A stretch of DNA of 38,753 nucleotides from DASUHT01 sp038230835 (GCA_038230835.1 JBBRMM010000028.1:1-38753); one strand, 5' to 3'; positions 8,089 through 16,642 are shown, counted from the first letter of the stretch. Translations and numbers: made by a program. The notes: generated by a model from the sequence alone, not told the origin.

Positions 8089-9255
8089 GTGCGTTGCGGA
8101 TGCGTCTCGCTCTTGGCGACCCTCTGCTGGTTGGTGGCTGTGCCGAGCGCCGGTTCGGCCGTAGTGCGTCCGTGGGTGACCAGTTCGGGGACGCGGTTCG
8201 TCAACCAGAGCGGGTCGACGGTCCTGCTGCGCGGCGTGGACGTGCAGTTGAGTGGCGATCAGGCGATGGTCACGCGGGTGCGGGCGATGCACGCCAACCT
8301 GGTGCGGATCGTCCTACCCTGGAGCGTGGTCGAGACGGCGCCGCCGAGCGGCGGAGTGCATCGGTACAGTCCGACGGCGCTGGCGACGCTCGATCATCAG
8401 GTTGCGCTGTACGCCGCGGCGCATGTGAACGTGATCATCGACCTGCACCAGTGGCACTGGTCGTCGTTCTTCCAACCGCTGGCGAACGGCATCCCGGCGT
8501 GGTTTTACTCGGTCACCGAGGCCGGGCGGTTCAGCCCGCATGATCAGCTGGGGGCGACTGCGGCGTGGTGGACGGATCCGGTCGCACGCCAGTCCTACAC
8601 GGCGTTTGCGACGATGATTGCCGGCCGCTACGCGAGCAGGCCGAACGTGGTTGGCGTGGAGATCATGAACGAGCCGATGGTCGGGTTGCTGGGAAACACC
8701 CATGCCGCGACGCAGGCGGTGATTGCGTGGGAGGCTGTCGTCCGCGCGGCGATCGCGCGGGCGGCGCCGGCCCAGACCGTGTTTGTGATGCTGCGCTCGG
8801 GAGGCGACCTGGGCTTGCTGCACGCGGACTTCGCGGCGTTTGGGTCGCGGGCGCACCTTGCGATCGACCTGCACAGCTACCTCAACGGCCTCTGGGGCAC
8901 CAGCGTCACCGCCGACGACGAGGCATGGCGCCCGAGCTGGGCGGCCACCCACAACCAGACCTCCGCCATCTACCACGGCACGGCCACAAACCAGGCCGCC
9001 GCGCTCAACCTGCCGCTCACGCGCGCGAATCAGCTCGGCGTGCCGCTTCTTGTCGGCGAGTGGGGGGTGAAGGCCGCCGACACCGGCGGCACCACCTATC
9101 AGTCGCAGATGCTCGCCCTGTTTCGCGAGCACGGCCTGAGCTGGGCGCGCTGGGGCATGTGGACCAGCGGCGACTACCGCCTTCTCAACACCGATGGCAC
9201 GTTCAACTCGCTGGGCACGCAGATCGCCGACGCACTCGCCCGCTCCGGGAGCTGA
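8089..9255 (+). CDS. Secreted GH5-family glycoside hydrolase (cellulase-like)
   Basis: The 388-residue product starts at GTG 8089 (MRCGCVSLLATLCWLVAV), a hydrophobic signal peptide ending PSAGSA. The catalytic (beta/alpha)8 barrel starts at PWVTSSGTRFVNQSGSTVLLRGVD, the typical GH5 opening. It has NVIIDLHQWHWSS, then the acid/base glutamate in VGVEIMNEPMVG (Glu195) and the nucleophile glutamate in LLVGEWGVK (Glu324); AIDLHSYLNG supplies the conserved His/Tyr. GH5 enzymes cleave beta-1,4 or related beta-linkages in polysaccharides with retention of configuration; substrate cannot be decided here (endoglycosylceramidase-like members are also possible). The gene is convergent with the metallophosphoesterase with only 7 nt between stops. 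Confidence 0.9.
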   Translation: MRCGCVSLLATLCWLVAVPSAGSAVVRPWVTSSGTRFVNQSGSTVLLRGVDVQLSGDQAMVTRVRAMHANLVRIVLPWSVVETAPPSGGVHRYSPTALATLDHQVALYAAAHVNVIIDLHQWHWSSFFQPLANGIPAWFYSVTEAGRFSPHDQLGATAAWWTDPVARQSYTAFATMIAGRYASRPNVVGVEIMNEPMVGLLGNTHAATQAVIAWEAVVRAAIARAAPAQTVFVMLRSGGDLGLLHADFAAFGSRAHLAIDLHSYLNGLWGTSVTADDEAWRPSWAATHNQTSAIYHGTATNQAAALNLPLTRANQLGVPLLVGEWGVKAADTGGTTYQSQMLALFREHGLSWARWGMWTSGDYRLLNTDGTFNSLGTQIADALARSGS

Positions 9256-9262
9256 GCGGACG

Positions 9263-10675
9263 TCAGTGGCAGGCGGTGGTGCCGGAGTCGAGCGTGGCTC
9301 CGGTTGTGGAGATGAACTTCCAGTCGTAGCTGGTGGGGTGGAGGGTGAGTTCGAGTACGCCGAAGGTCTTGTTGGTGTACTGGACGTTGTGGCTGCCGCC
9401 GAGTGAGAACAGACCTTCGCCGCCGGTGCCGACGATGAACTGGCGGATGCCGCTGGAGTTGTCGACCGTCCCGCTGGCGTTTTGTGGTGCGAACCTCGCG
9501 TAGGTGTGCAGGTGGCCGTTGAGGACGATGTCAGCGCCCGCGTTGTAGAGCGTCTGCCAGAAGTAGGTGTAGCTGGATGCCGTGCCGGTGGTGCCGTCGT
9601 AGTACGGCTCGTGCCAGTAGGCGAGGGTGCAGGCGGACGTGCCGAGATTGTTCTGGAGAAATGTTCCTTGAGGTGACCCGGAGTTGCAGCCGCCGACGTG
9701 GCTGCACTCACCGTTGAGTGCGATCATGTGCCAGGTGCCGACGTCCCACGCGTAGTCGCCGTTGGAGTTGCCTGCCGCTGAGCCGAAGTATTTGAAGTAT
9801 CCGGCGGCGCCTGGGGCGCAGTCGGTGCCGGGGCTGGTTTGGTACTCATGGTTTCCGGCGACGGGGTGGATCATGGCCAGGAAGCGGCCCCAGCTGGGGT
9901 CGAACGAGTCGAGGTAGGCTTGGTATCCGCCGCACTCGTACTGGTTGTCACCGAGCGCTAGTACGGCGGTGACCGCGGGATCGGACAGGATCAGGTTGGA
10001 CGTGGCGAGCTCTCTGCAGGAGCTCGAGGTTCCCTTGCCACCGTTGAAGCTCGAGTTGGAGGGATCGCAGGCGATGTCTCCGGCGGCTGCGATTACGGGG
10101 TCTGTGGCGGCGGCGGATTGCAGCGACAGGTTGTCCACCTCGAAGCTGTCGCCACCGGCGGCGCTCGTCTGGGTGACGCTGTAGCCGAGCGATCCGTCGC
10201 TTTGCGTGGTGGTCAGCGTGACGGTCGGCAAGGGCGCCCAGTTGCTGGTTGCGAGTTGGCATCGCCGCGCAGTACCAGCGGTGGCTCCGGCGGACGAGTA
10301 CTCGGTAAGCTTCAGGCACACCTGGGTGGCCGGGACGCTGTCGCTGCGAAACGACCCATCGGCGGTGTAGGCCGTGCCGGCGACGGTCGCGGTGACCGGT
10401 CGCGGCTTGGCGCGGATATTGAAGCTCGCTCCCGTGCCCGAAAACGCGACCTTGGCTGCGAACCCGCCACCCTCGCCGTCAGCCGCAAGCGTGAGCGTCG
10501 CGGCGCTCGCCTTCCACCCTGAGAGCGATCCCGATCCGCTGCCCTCGAACGTCCCGTTCGAAAGCAGATTCCCGGATGCGCCGGACGTCGCTGACGTGCT
10601 GCCCAGCGCGATCGTCGATCCCGCCAGCGTGAGCATCGCCACCACGGCAGCGCCGATGGCGCGAAGACCGCTCAC
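9263..10675 (-). CDS. Secreted metallophosphoesterase with N-terminal CBM-like domain
   Basis: The start is GTG 10675, whose bases overlap the stop of the sulfotransferase (GTGA), indicating translational coupling; 470 residues result. A signal peptide (GLRAIGAAVVAMLTLAGSTIALG) is followed by a CenC/CBM4-like beta-sandwich (about residues 35-195: NLLSNGTFEGSGSGSLSGWK to SFEVDNLSLQS). The catalytic domain begins at PVIAAAGDIACD and carries all calcineurin-type metal motifs: GDIACD, LALGDNQYECGG, GNHEY, a lone His in YWHEPYY, and GHLHTY. It should hydrolyse phosphate esters outside the cell, comparable to purple acid phosphatase-like proteins. The CBM could hold it on a glycan. It is last in the three-gene operon. 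Confidence 0.9.
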   Translation of the reverse strand: MSGLRAIGAAVVAMLTLAGSTIALGSTSATSGASGNLLSNGTFEGSGSGSLSGWKASAATLTLAADGEGGGFAAKVAFSGTGASFNIRAKPRPVTATVAGTAYTADGSFRSDSVPATQVCLKLTEYSSAGATAGTARRCQLATSNWAPLPTVTLTTTQSDGSLGYSVTQTSAAGGDSFEVDNLSLQSAAATDPVIAAAGDIACDPSNSSFNGGKGTSSSCRELATSNLILSDPAVTAVLALGDNQYECGGYQAYLDSFDPSWGRFLAMIHPVAGNHEYQTSPGTDCAPGAAGYFKYFGSAAGNSNGDYAWDVGTWHMIALNGECSHVGGCNSGSPQGTFLQNNLGTSACTLAYWHEPYYDGTTGTASSYTYFWQTLYNAGADIVLNGHLHTYARFAPQNASGTVDNSSGIRQFIVGTGGEGLFSLGGSHNVQYTNKTFGVLELTLHPTSYDWKFISTTGATLDSGTTACH

Positions 10676-11661
10676 CCGACCACCGAGTTGATGCCGCCGG
10701 GCTCGCCGGCCAGTTCGGCGTCCGTGTAGAAGATGCCGGCCACGTCCTCGGTGCGCTCGCGGACGGTGGCCACCTGCTCGACGGTGAGTCTGTCGCGCCA
10801 GGCCCACGCGTTCGCACGGCTGTCCATGGGTTGGAACGCGGTCTTGGAGAAGCCGACTCGCCCCCATGGGTGCTCACGCCCGGCGGGTCCCGCCATGCAT
10901 CCGTCGCGAATCTCGCGTTGCGCCCTCGCGGTGAACGGCAGGCCGACCGCGTCGTACAGCTTCTCGAACTCCGCGAGCGGATCGGTGGCGAGGTCTTCGT
11001 AGCGGACGATGATGAAGTCCGGGTGCTTCGCGGCTTGCTGCTCGATCGCGGAGTGGATCAGCCGGTAGAGCAGGCAGGCGTGCTCCAAGACGTCGAACGG
11101 CGCCTGCGAGGTGCCTGCAACGTCGACTTCGAATTCGGAGAGATAGGCGGTCACCAGTTCCGGCTGAGCGGCGATGTCCGGCAGATTGTCCCTCCAGCGC
11201 GTGCCGATACGCTGGAGACTGCTGACTATGCCGGCGGGATGGCGCACCAGCATCACCACCTGGCAGTCGAACCGCTCGGCTAGCCACTCGGCGCAGAACA
11301 CCGCGTAGGGATCGTCGATGACCGGTCGCGAGCCCCGGATCCGCCCGACCGTGAACGCCGTCAAGTACCGGATCATCTTGGCAAGGTCGTAAGCCGAGCG
11401 ATTGGTTCGCAGCTCGGCTGCGACGTTGTAGTGCAGCCGCAGCAGGTCGGCAAATCCCGGCCCGTAGTCCGCCTGGTTCTGAGCGCCAACGTACTGGTAG
11501 GACAGCGGCGCCGGCACACGCAGGATCCCAGGCGACAGGCCCGGCGGATGGCGACGATTGAGCGGCTCGTTGATGTGCACGCAGCCGCCGCCCGCCACCA
11601 GCATCCTTGCCAGCCAGCTACCACCGCACCGCGCCATGCCGGTGACGAGCAGTGGCCGCAT
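10672..11661 (-). CDS. Sulfotransferase family protein
   Basis: The ATG at 11661 overlaps the stop of the upstream phosphatase gene (TGATG); a TTG one codon earlier is possible. The 329-residue protein has the 5'-phosphosulfate loop near the N-terminus (LLVTGMARCGGSWLARML, where other members have PRSGTT), and the 3'-phosphate motif LVRHPAGIVSSL with the conserved Arg/Ser. IIVRYEDLATDPLAEFEKLYDAVGLP is the standard family hallmark. It is cytosolic and should transfer sulfate from PAPS to an alcohol or amine acceptor, which is not predictable. Unlike most members, the glycine-rich loop reads ARCGGS. It is coupled both upstream and downstream, so the three genes are probably made in fixed ratio. 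Confidence 0.88.
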   Translation of the reverse strand: MRPLLVTGMARCGGSWLARMLVAGGGCVHINEPLNRRHPPGLSPGILRVPAPLSYQYVGAQNQADYGPGFADLLRLHYNVAAELRTNRSAYDLAKMIRYLTAFTVGRIRGSRPVIDDPYAVFCAEWLAERFDCQVVMLVRHPAGIVSSLQRIGTRWRDNLPDIAAQPELVTAYLSEFEVDVAGTSQAPFDVLEHACLLYRLIHSAIEQQAAKHPDFIIVRYEDLATDPLAEFEKLYDAVGLPFTARAQREIRDGCMAGPAGREHPWGRVGFSKTAFQPMDSRANAWAWRDRLTVEQVATVRERTEDVAGIFYTDAELAGEPGGINSVVG

Positions 11662-12356
11662 CAACCCGTGGCCCTGACCAGGGTCGTCGCGAACGTGCCC
11701 GCCTTACGTGGATCGGGCTCACTGCGGTCCAGCGGCTGGGCCAGTGAGATGCGATCACCCTCGACGTCGAAGACCACCGCCGAGCCGGTGGGCATTGCGA
11801 ACTGCCAATCGAACTCCGAGCGACCCACAACTCGCAGCACCGCCAACCTGACCATCACGCCATGCGACACCGCGGCGACCCGCTCCCCGTGGGGGTGCCT
11901 CACGGCGACCGTCCGCAGGGCCGCCACAACTCGGTCAGCGGCGCATGCCACAGCCTCGCCGCCCGGACACACGGCCCGCTCCGGGTCATGCAGATAGCGC
12001 TCGAATGCCTCGGGATGCGCCGCTGCCGACTCCTCCCGGGTCAACCCCTCCCACTCACCGTAATCCAGGTTGATCAACGCATCCAACGGACGAACCGCGC
12101 CCACCCCGCACGCCCCAGTGATCGCCGAGGCAACCTCGATCGCACGTCCGAGAGGACTGCTGTACACCGCCGAAAGACCCTCTCCAGCCAATCCCCGAGC
12201 CGCCTCCTCAGCCTCCCCGCGCCCCACGGCATCCAACGGCACCTCACGCCGACCGCGGAAACGCACCTGCGTATTCATCACCGTCTGGCCGTGCCGCACC
12301 AAAAAGATGCGACAACAGCCGTGACCCACGACGCCGAAACGTCCTGCCGATCCCAT
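11661..12356 (-). CDS. Histidine phosphatase family protein (phosphoglycerate mutase-like)
   Basis: I chose ATG 12356 because GGAGGGG lies 4 nt upstream; the frame continues further up without a better site. The 231-residue protein has the catalytic RHG motif in IFLVRHGQTVMN (His22), the second arginine and SSPLGRA region in AVYSSPLGRAIEVA, the proton-donor glutamate in DYGEWEGL, and the second histidine in VAAVSHGVMVRL. These are all the catalytic residues of the branch I superfamily. Substrates range from sugar phosphates to nucleotides, alpha-ribazole phosphate and proteins; none can be chosen from sequence. The gene heads the operon with the sulfotransferase and secreted phosphoesterase, so a role in removing a phosphorylated by-product or precursor there is a possible inference. 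Confidence 0.9.
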   Translation of the reverse strand: MGSAGRFGVVGHGCCRIFLVRHGQTVMNTQVRFRGRREVPLDAVGRGEAEEAARGLAGEGLSAVYSSPLGRAIEVASAITGACGVGAVRPLDALINLDYGEWEGLTREESAAAHPEAFERYLHDPERAVCPGGEAVACAADRVVAALRTVAVRHPHGERVAAVSHGVMVRLAVLRVVGRSEFDWQFAMPTGSAVVFDVEGDRISLAQPLDRSEPDPRKAGTFATTLVRATG

Positions 12357-12435
12357 AGACCCCTCCGATGGATCGCGACCGCCCCCACCCTTCTGCGATA
12401 TTTTCGAGCATCGGGCCGGAGCTAGCCTGTTCACC

Positions 12436-12464
12436 AGTTAATCACCTTCACAGTAGCCTGTCAA
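12436..12464 (-). promoter_or_regulatory. Promoter of the phosphatase-sulfotransferase operon
   Basis: On the minus strand a perfect TTGACA (12464-12459) is followed after 17 nt by TTAACT (12441-12436), about 80 nt before the ATG at 12356. Two copies of GTGAA (within CTGTGAAGGT and TGGTGAAC) bracket the -10, which could be an operator. This is one of the few near-consensus promoters in the window. Confidence 0.5.
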
Positions 12465-12548
12465 GTCGCGCGACCACCGCGCCACCCTTGCAGATGCCGT
12501 CGCGAGGTCAGGATTTGCGGTTGCGTGCGGCGTCGAGGGGCCGGCCGG

Positions 12549-14060
12549 CTAGGTCACCGACGCGGGCACCAACGGCGACCACCCCGAGGTGGAGGCGGGG
12601 GTGGTGTTCGTGTCCACCAGGCGCGCCTCGAATTGATATGTGCCTGGGCCTGCGTCGGGCGTGAAGGAGCCCGATCGTGCTTGCGTCTTGGCTCGCCAGA
12701 TCGTGAACTGCGTCGAGGTGGGGCGCTTGATCTGGACGTCGAAGACGAAGCCGGGTGGAGGCACCGCCGAAGACCACGTCACGGTGAACGGGGAGCCGGT
12801 AGTGCCCTGCGCTGGGTTGACGAAGGGCAGGATCTTGTAGGTCGCCGCCTGTGTGCTGGTGGTGGATCGATACGGGTAGTCACCCGCCGCAGTGAACGTG
12901 AAGCTGAAGCTCGACACGAACGGCTGGGGGCGGCTGTCGTAGAGACCCATCCCGGTCGCGTCGGTGACCGACTGCGTGTTGGGGCCGAGGAACGTCCATT
13001 GCACCGTGGTTCCGATCGTGGCGCGCGGGGGATCTTGCTGGATGTCGGTCGCGGCGACGCTGACATACTGGGTGTGCGGCGCGGTGTTGTCGAGCTCGGA
13101 GACCTTGTCGGTCGCGCTTTCGGCAAACCACACGGCGCCACGTATGCCGGTGGTGATCCCAAACACACCGCTCGACTGGCTGGGGATCGAGAACGTCGAC
13201 ACGACGCCGGAAGTCGTGATCTGGCTGACCTGGTTCGTGCCCGCCTCCGTGAACCACAGCCTTCCGTCCGTCCCGGCGGCGATATCGCGCGGGTTGCTAC
13301 CCGGCGCAAGCGCGAACTCCGTGATCGCGCCTGCAAGGGTGATGTCACCGATCTTCCCGGTCGCACCCTCGGTGAACCACAGGTCGCCGCCGGGGCCGGG
13401 GGTGATCCCGAACGGTCTGCTGGCAGGCGTCGGGATTGTGTACTGAGTGATCTTCCCACCGGTCGTGATCCGACCGATCCGGCCGGTGCCCTGCTCGGTG
13501 AACCACAACGCTCCGTCGGCCCCGGTGGTGATCCGAGCCGGTTCGCTCTTGGCAAGTGGTAGCGCGTACTGGGTGATTCGACCGGTCGTTGTGATGCGCC
13601 CGATGCGATTCCCGACTCCCTCGGTGAACCACAGAGCTCCGTCAGGCCCGGCCGCGATCCCGCGCGGCTCGCTCGACGGGCTGGGCAGCGCGTACTCGTG
13701 GACCTTAAACGACACCACGTGGCCGATCCGATTCCCGGCGCTCTCCGTGAACCAGATGTTGCCGTCCGACCCCGTAGCGATGCCCGACGGCTGGCTGTTT
13801 CTAGTCGGGATGAAAAAGCGCGAGTAGCGCCCCTGGTCGGACACGTTTGCGAGCGTTCCCGACGACTGCTCGGTGAACCACACCGAGTTCCCGCCGGGAG
13901 CCAGCGTCAACTCGCGCGGTCCGCTGCCGGAAGCCGTCGAGTGCTCCCTGATCACGTCCGACGCGGCATGCACGCACGGTGCGGACACCGCGGAACAGAC
14001 CGCCACAGCAGCGACCCCGCGGGCCAAGCGCCCGATTCGTGCCGACTTCAGCGCACGCAC
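12549..14060 (-). CDS. Secreted Vgb-like 7-blade propeller with cupredoxin-like and Fn3-like domains
   Basis: The start is GTG 14060 with GAGGGGG upstream; 503 residues. A signal peptide (residues 1-33, ending CVHAAS) precedes seven repeats of the streptogramin-lyase (Vgb) type, each ending in DG.LWFTE followed by GRI.. (about residues 40-325). Histidines occur only in the first blades, so real virginiamycin B lyase chemistry, which uses blade-5/6 histidines, is doubtful. Residues about 330-408 look like a cupredoxin fold: ATIGTTVQWTFLG, SVTDATGMGLYDS, FTAAGDYPYRST. The copper ligand positions are replaced (TQSV where HTV is expected, RST where Cys is expected), so it should not bind copper. 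The last 95 residues look Fn3-like. A paralogue with the same order lies at 35358. Exact role unknown. Confidence 0.82.
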   Translation of the reverse strand: MRALKSARIGRLARGVAAVAVCSAVSAPCVHAASDVIREHSTASGSGPRELTLAPGGNSVWFTEQSSGTLANVSDQGRYSRFFIPTRNSQPSGIATGSDGNIWFTESAGNRIGHVVSFKVHEYALPSPSSEPRGIAAGPDGALWFTEGVGNRIGRITTTGRITQYALPLAKSEPARITTGADGALWFTEQGTGRIGRITTGGKITQYTIPTPASRPFGITPGPGGDLWFTEGATGKIGDITLAGAITEFALAPGSNPRDIAAGTDGRLWFTEAGTNQVSQITTSGVVSTFSIPSQSSGVFGITTGIRGAVWFAESATDKVSELDNTAPHTQYVSVAATDIQQDPPRATIGTTVQWTFLGPNTQSVTDATGMGLYDSRPQPFVSSFSFTFTAAGDYPYRSTTSTQAATYKILPFVNPAQGTTGSPFTVTWSSAVPPPGFVFDVQIKRPTSTQFTIWRAKTQARSGSFTPDAGPGTYQFEARLVDTNTTPASTSGWSPLVPASVT

Positions 14061-14244
14061 ACATGCCCCCTCGCCTCTCGTGAAGTATGCGACTCTCGCT
14101 GTGCTGGGTCAATACGCCCTCGACGGGCGGGCTCGGAGACCGCAGGGCGGACCGGGTGGTGGAGGTGGCTCCCCAGCCGGCGCCGCCGACCCGCGCTACG
14201 CCTTCTGCGCCTCGGTGGGTTTGCAGGTTGCGGCCGGCTTGACG

Positions 14245-15633
14245 TCACGTGTGGGCGAATCGTGCGTGCGTGTCCGGGGCCGGCCGGTTGGGATTGGCCT
14301 CGAAGTACGCGGTGGCGCGGTCGATGTCGTCCAGCAGCATGTCGGCCAGGTCGCGGCTGAATCCGTTGCGGACGACGACCCGCAGCACGACGGTGTCCTG
14401 CACGTCGGGTGGCAGTCGGTAGGCAGGCACCTGCCAGCCTCGTGCGCGCAGCCGTTCGGAGAGCTCGAATGGTTCGAACTCGGTGTACCCAGCGCGCATC
14501 TTCCAGGCGAACACCGGGATGTCGGTGCCATCGGTGATGAGATCGAACGGGTCTCGCTTCGCGATCTGGCTGGACAGGTAGCGGGCGACATCCTGACAGG
14601 CTTGCTGGACCTGCGTGTAGCCCCGATGGCCGAGGCGAAGGAAGGTGAAGTACTGGCCGAGGATCTGATTGCCCGGTCGGGAGAAGTTGAGCGTGAACGT
14701 CGGCATGTCCCCGCCGAGATAGTCAACCCGGAACACCAGCTCGTCGGGGAGGGCGGCCGCGTCCCGCCACAGGGCCCAGCCCACGCCGGGATAGACGAGG
14801 CCGTACTTGTGACCCGAGGCGTTGATCGAGCAGACGCGTGGCACGCGGAAGTCCCATGCCAGGTCCGGCTGCAGGAACGGGGCGACGAACCCACCGCTGG
14901 CGGCATCGACGTGCACCGGAACGTCGAGGTTGCCGGTCTCCGCCAGCCGGTCGAGCGCCGACGCGATCTCGTTCACCGGCTCGTAGCTCCCGTCGTAGGT
15001 GCTGCCGAGAATGGCGACCACGCCGATCGTGTCCTCGTCACAATGCGCGACGGCAGCTTCCGGCGTGAGGTGGTACGAGCCGGCCCCGACCGGGACGAGG
15101 CGCGGCTCGACGTCGAAGTAACGGCAGAACTTCTCCCAGCAGACCTGCGCGTTTGCGCCCATCACGATGTTGGGGCGATCCGCGGCACGGCCCGCCTCGT
15201 GTTGCCGCGCCCGCCACCGCCACTTGAGCGCAAGACCGCACAGCATCGCGGCTTCGCTGGAGCCGAGCGTGGACGTCCCGACCGCCTGATCCCCCTGGGG
15301 TGAGTTCCACAACCGCGACAGGATGTTCACGCAGCGTTCCTCGATGGCCGCGGTCTGTGGGTACTCGTCCTTGTCGATGGCGTTCTTCTGAAAGGTCTCC
15401 GCCATCAACCGCTGCGCCTCCGGCTCCATCCAGGTGGTGACGAAGGTCGCCAGATTCAGGCGCGCGTTGCCGTCCACCATCAGCTCGTCGGTGATGATCT
15501 GGGCCGCGGCGGACGCCGACATCGGGTCGCGGCCCAGGACATGCTTGGGTACGTCGGAGAACGCCTCGTCGGCGAACAGGGGAGGGATCCACACGCTGCC
15601 GGCGCCGGTGGGGTCTCGCTTGGCATGCAGCAT
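14245..15633 (-). CDS. gadB: Glutamate decarboxylase
   Basis: The 462-residue protein starts at an ATG with AGGAGG 6 nt upstream and is the usual length of GadB. It is a fold type I PLP enzyme: the cofactor lysine sits in SINASGHKYGLVYPG and by count is Lys276, the same number as in E. coli GadB. Also present are TSTLGSSEAAMLCGLALK, VDAASGGFVAPF (the aspartate that holds the pyridine ring) and the N-terminal PLFADEAF. It converts L-glutamate plus a proton to GABA and CO2, which consumes acid in the cytosol. The C-terminus ends DTHARFAHT, shorter and different from the HxT autoinhibitory tail of enterobacterial GadB, although a similar final H-T is present. It lies 34 nt downstream of an amidotransferase gene on the same strand. 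No gadC-like antiporter is nearby. Confidence 0.95.
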   Translation of the reverse strand: MLHAKRDPTGAGSVWIPPLFADEAFSDVPKHVLGRDPMSASAAAQIITDELMVDGNARLNLATFVTTWMEPEAQRLMAETFQKNAIDKDEYPQTAAIEERCVNILSRLWNSPQGDQAVGTSTLGSSEAAMLCGLALKWRWRARQHEAGRAADRPNIVMGANAQVCWEKFCRYFDVEPRLVPVGAGSYHLTPEAAVAHCDEDTIGVVAILGSTYDGSYEPVNEIASALDRLAETGNLDVPVHVDAASGGFVAPFLQPDLAWDFRVPRVCSINASGHKYGLVYPGVGWALWRDAAALPDELVFRVDYLGGDMPTFTLNFSRPGNQILGQYFTFLRLGHRGYTQVQQACQDVARYLSSQIAKRDPFDLITDGTDIPVFAWKMRAGYTEFEPFELSERLRARGWQVPAYRLPPDVQDTVVLRVVVRNGFSRDLADMLLDDIDRATAYFEANPNRPAPDTHARFAHT

Positions 15634-15667
15634 CTGGTTCCTCCTGGGTCGTCGCGGGGATGGGAGC

Positions 15668-16546
15668 TTACGGCGCCCGGGTGTCCGGACGCTGCGAGGC
15701 GGCGGCTCGAGGCTCGAGATCCGCCAGCGTCAGCGGGTGCGCGGGGGCGTGGTCAAGCGCAATTTCTGAGGTCACCCGCCGGTTCGCGTCCACGTGCACG
15801 AGTTCGCCCGGGTCGAGCAGCCGCCAGCCCGGACTGTCGTCCATCCGCTCACTGGCGAGCACCACCGCAGGCGCCGTCACCAGATCATGCGCTCGCACGT
15901 GCACGCGGCCGGTGACGCTGCTCATCTCCAGGTGCCGGCCGCCGTGCGGGCCGCCGGCGTCGCGGTCGAGCAGCCACAGCTCATGCGTTTCGGGGTATCG
16001 GAGCGCCCACAGTTCGAGTGGCGTGATCAGGATCAGGTTGAGCGCATACAGCGGCAGCCGATCGGCGATCCACCGTGCCGCCCACGAGATGCCGCCCCCG
16101 ACGTCCCCGCCGCACTCGTCGATCGCCTTGGTGATGAGGGCGAAGAACCGCTCAGAATCCGTGTCGCCGCTCACCATCCGACGGTACCCGCCCAGCTCTC
16201 GCTCGAGCTCTCCCAACCCGGCGATGACGCCGTTGTGCGCGAAGATGCGGTTGTCCTGCTCGAACGGGTGAGTGTTGCGCACCTCCAACCCGCCCGTCGA
16301 AGCAAAGCGGACGTGCGCGACGAACGTCGCCGACGACACCGTCCGCGCCTCTCGAGCGAACGCCTGGTCCTCGTACGCCGCCATCGGCTGCTTCGCCACC
16401 ACGGCCCGCCCGTGATCGAAGTATCCGAGTCCCGTCCCATCGGGCTCACGGCGGCTCTGCACCTCGAGACTGTCCGGCGCCTCGACGAGCCAGAACGTCG
16501 CCCGCACCGTGCGCGGCGCCCCGCTCAGACCGAACAGCCGACACAC
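15668..16546 (-). CDS. Class II glutamine amidotransferase (YafJ/EgtC-like)
   Basis: I chose GTG 16546 because it yields MCRLFGLSG: after Met removal Cys2 becomes the N-terminal nucleophile, the defining feature of class II amidotransferases; upstream frame is not needed. The 292-residue protein carries the YafJ/EgtC-like pattern EPDGTGLGYF, FVAHVRFASTGG, NTHPFEQDNRIFAHNGVI (Asn/Gly oxyanion region) and SGDTDSERFF. The domain hydrolyses the gamma-amide of glutamine or a gamma-glutamyl compound to free glutamate. No synthetase domain is fused, and no ergothioneine genes (egtB, egtD) are present, so it is a stand-alone hydrolase. On the minus strand TAGCGT lies about 30 nt upstream and could be its -10. 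It precedes gadB by 34 nt, which suggests one transcript. Confidence 0.88.
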   Translation of the reverse strand: MCRLFGLSGAPRTVRATFWLVEAPDSLEVQSRREPDGTGLGYFDHGRAVVAKQPMAAYEDQAFAREARTVSSATFVAHVRFASTGGLEVRNTHPFEQDNRIFAHNGVIAGLGELERELGGYRRMVSGDTDSERFFALITKAIDECGGDVGGGISWAARWIADRLPLYALNLILITPLELWALRYPETHELWLLDRDAGGPHGGRHLEMSSVTGRVHVRAHDLVTAPAVVLASERMDDSPGWRLLDPGELVHVDANRRVTSEIALDHAPAHPLTLADLEPRAAASQRPDTRAP

Positions 16547-16591
16547 GTCACGCGCTCCAACCGGACACGCTCGCACGCTACACCAGCCGTC

Positions 16592-16637
16592 TCCGCCGTG
16601 CCGGCCACCCGGTTGCCCGGACGGCCGACACGGCGGA
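16592..16637 (-). terminator. Hairpin after the NHL-like propeller gene
   Basis: TCCGCCGTG (16592-16600) pairs with CACGGCGGA (16629-16637), a 9-bp perfect stem with a 28-nt loop. On the minus strand it starts 6 nt after the stop of the gene ending at 16643. No T-tract. Confidence 0.4.
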
Positions 16638-16642
16638 CGCCT

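Noticed and set aside
8314..9711. Minus-strand frame over the GH5 gene
   Set aside because: The GH5 frame has complete catalytic motifs, and the opposite frame is repetitive and Arg/Pro-rich.
12600..14000. Functional virginiamycin B lyase (antibiotic resistance)
   Set aside because: Blade motifs match the family, but histidines are absent from the later blades that hold the lyase active site, and extra C-terminal domains are present.
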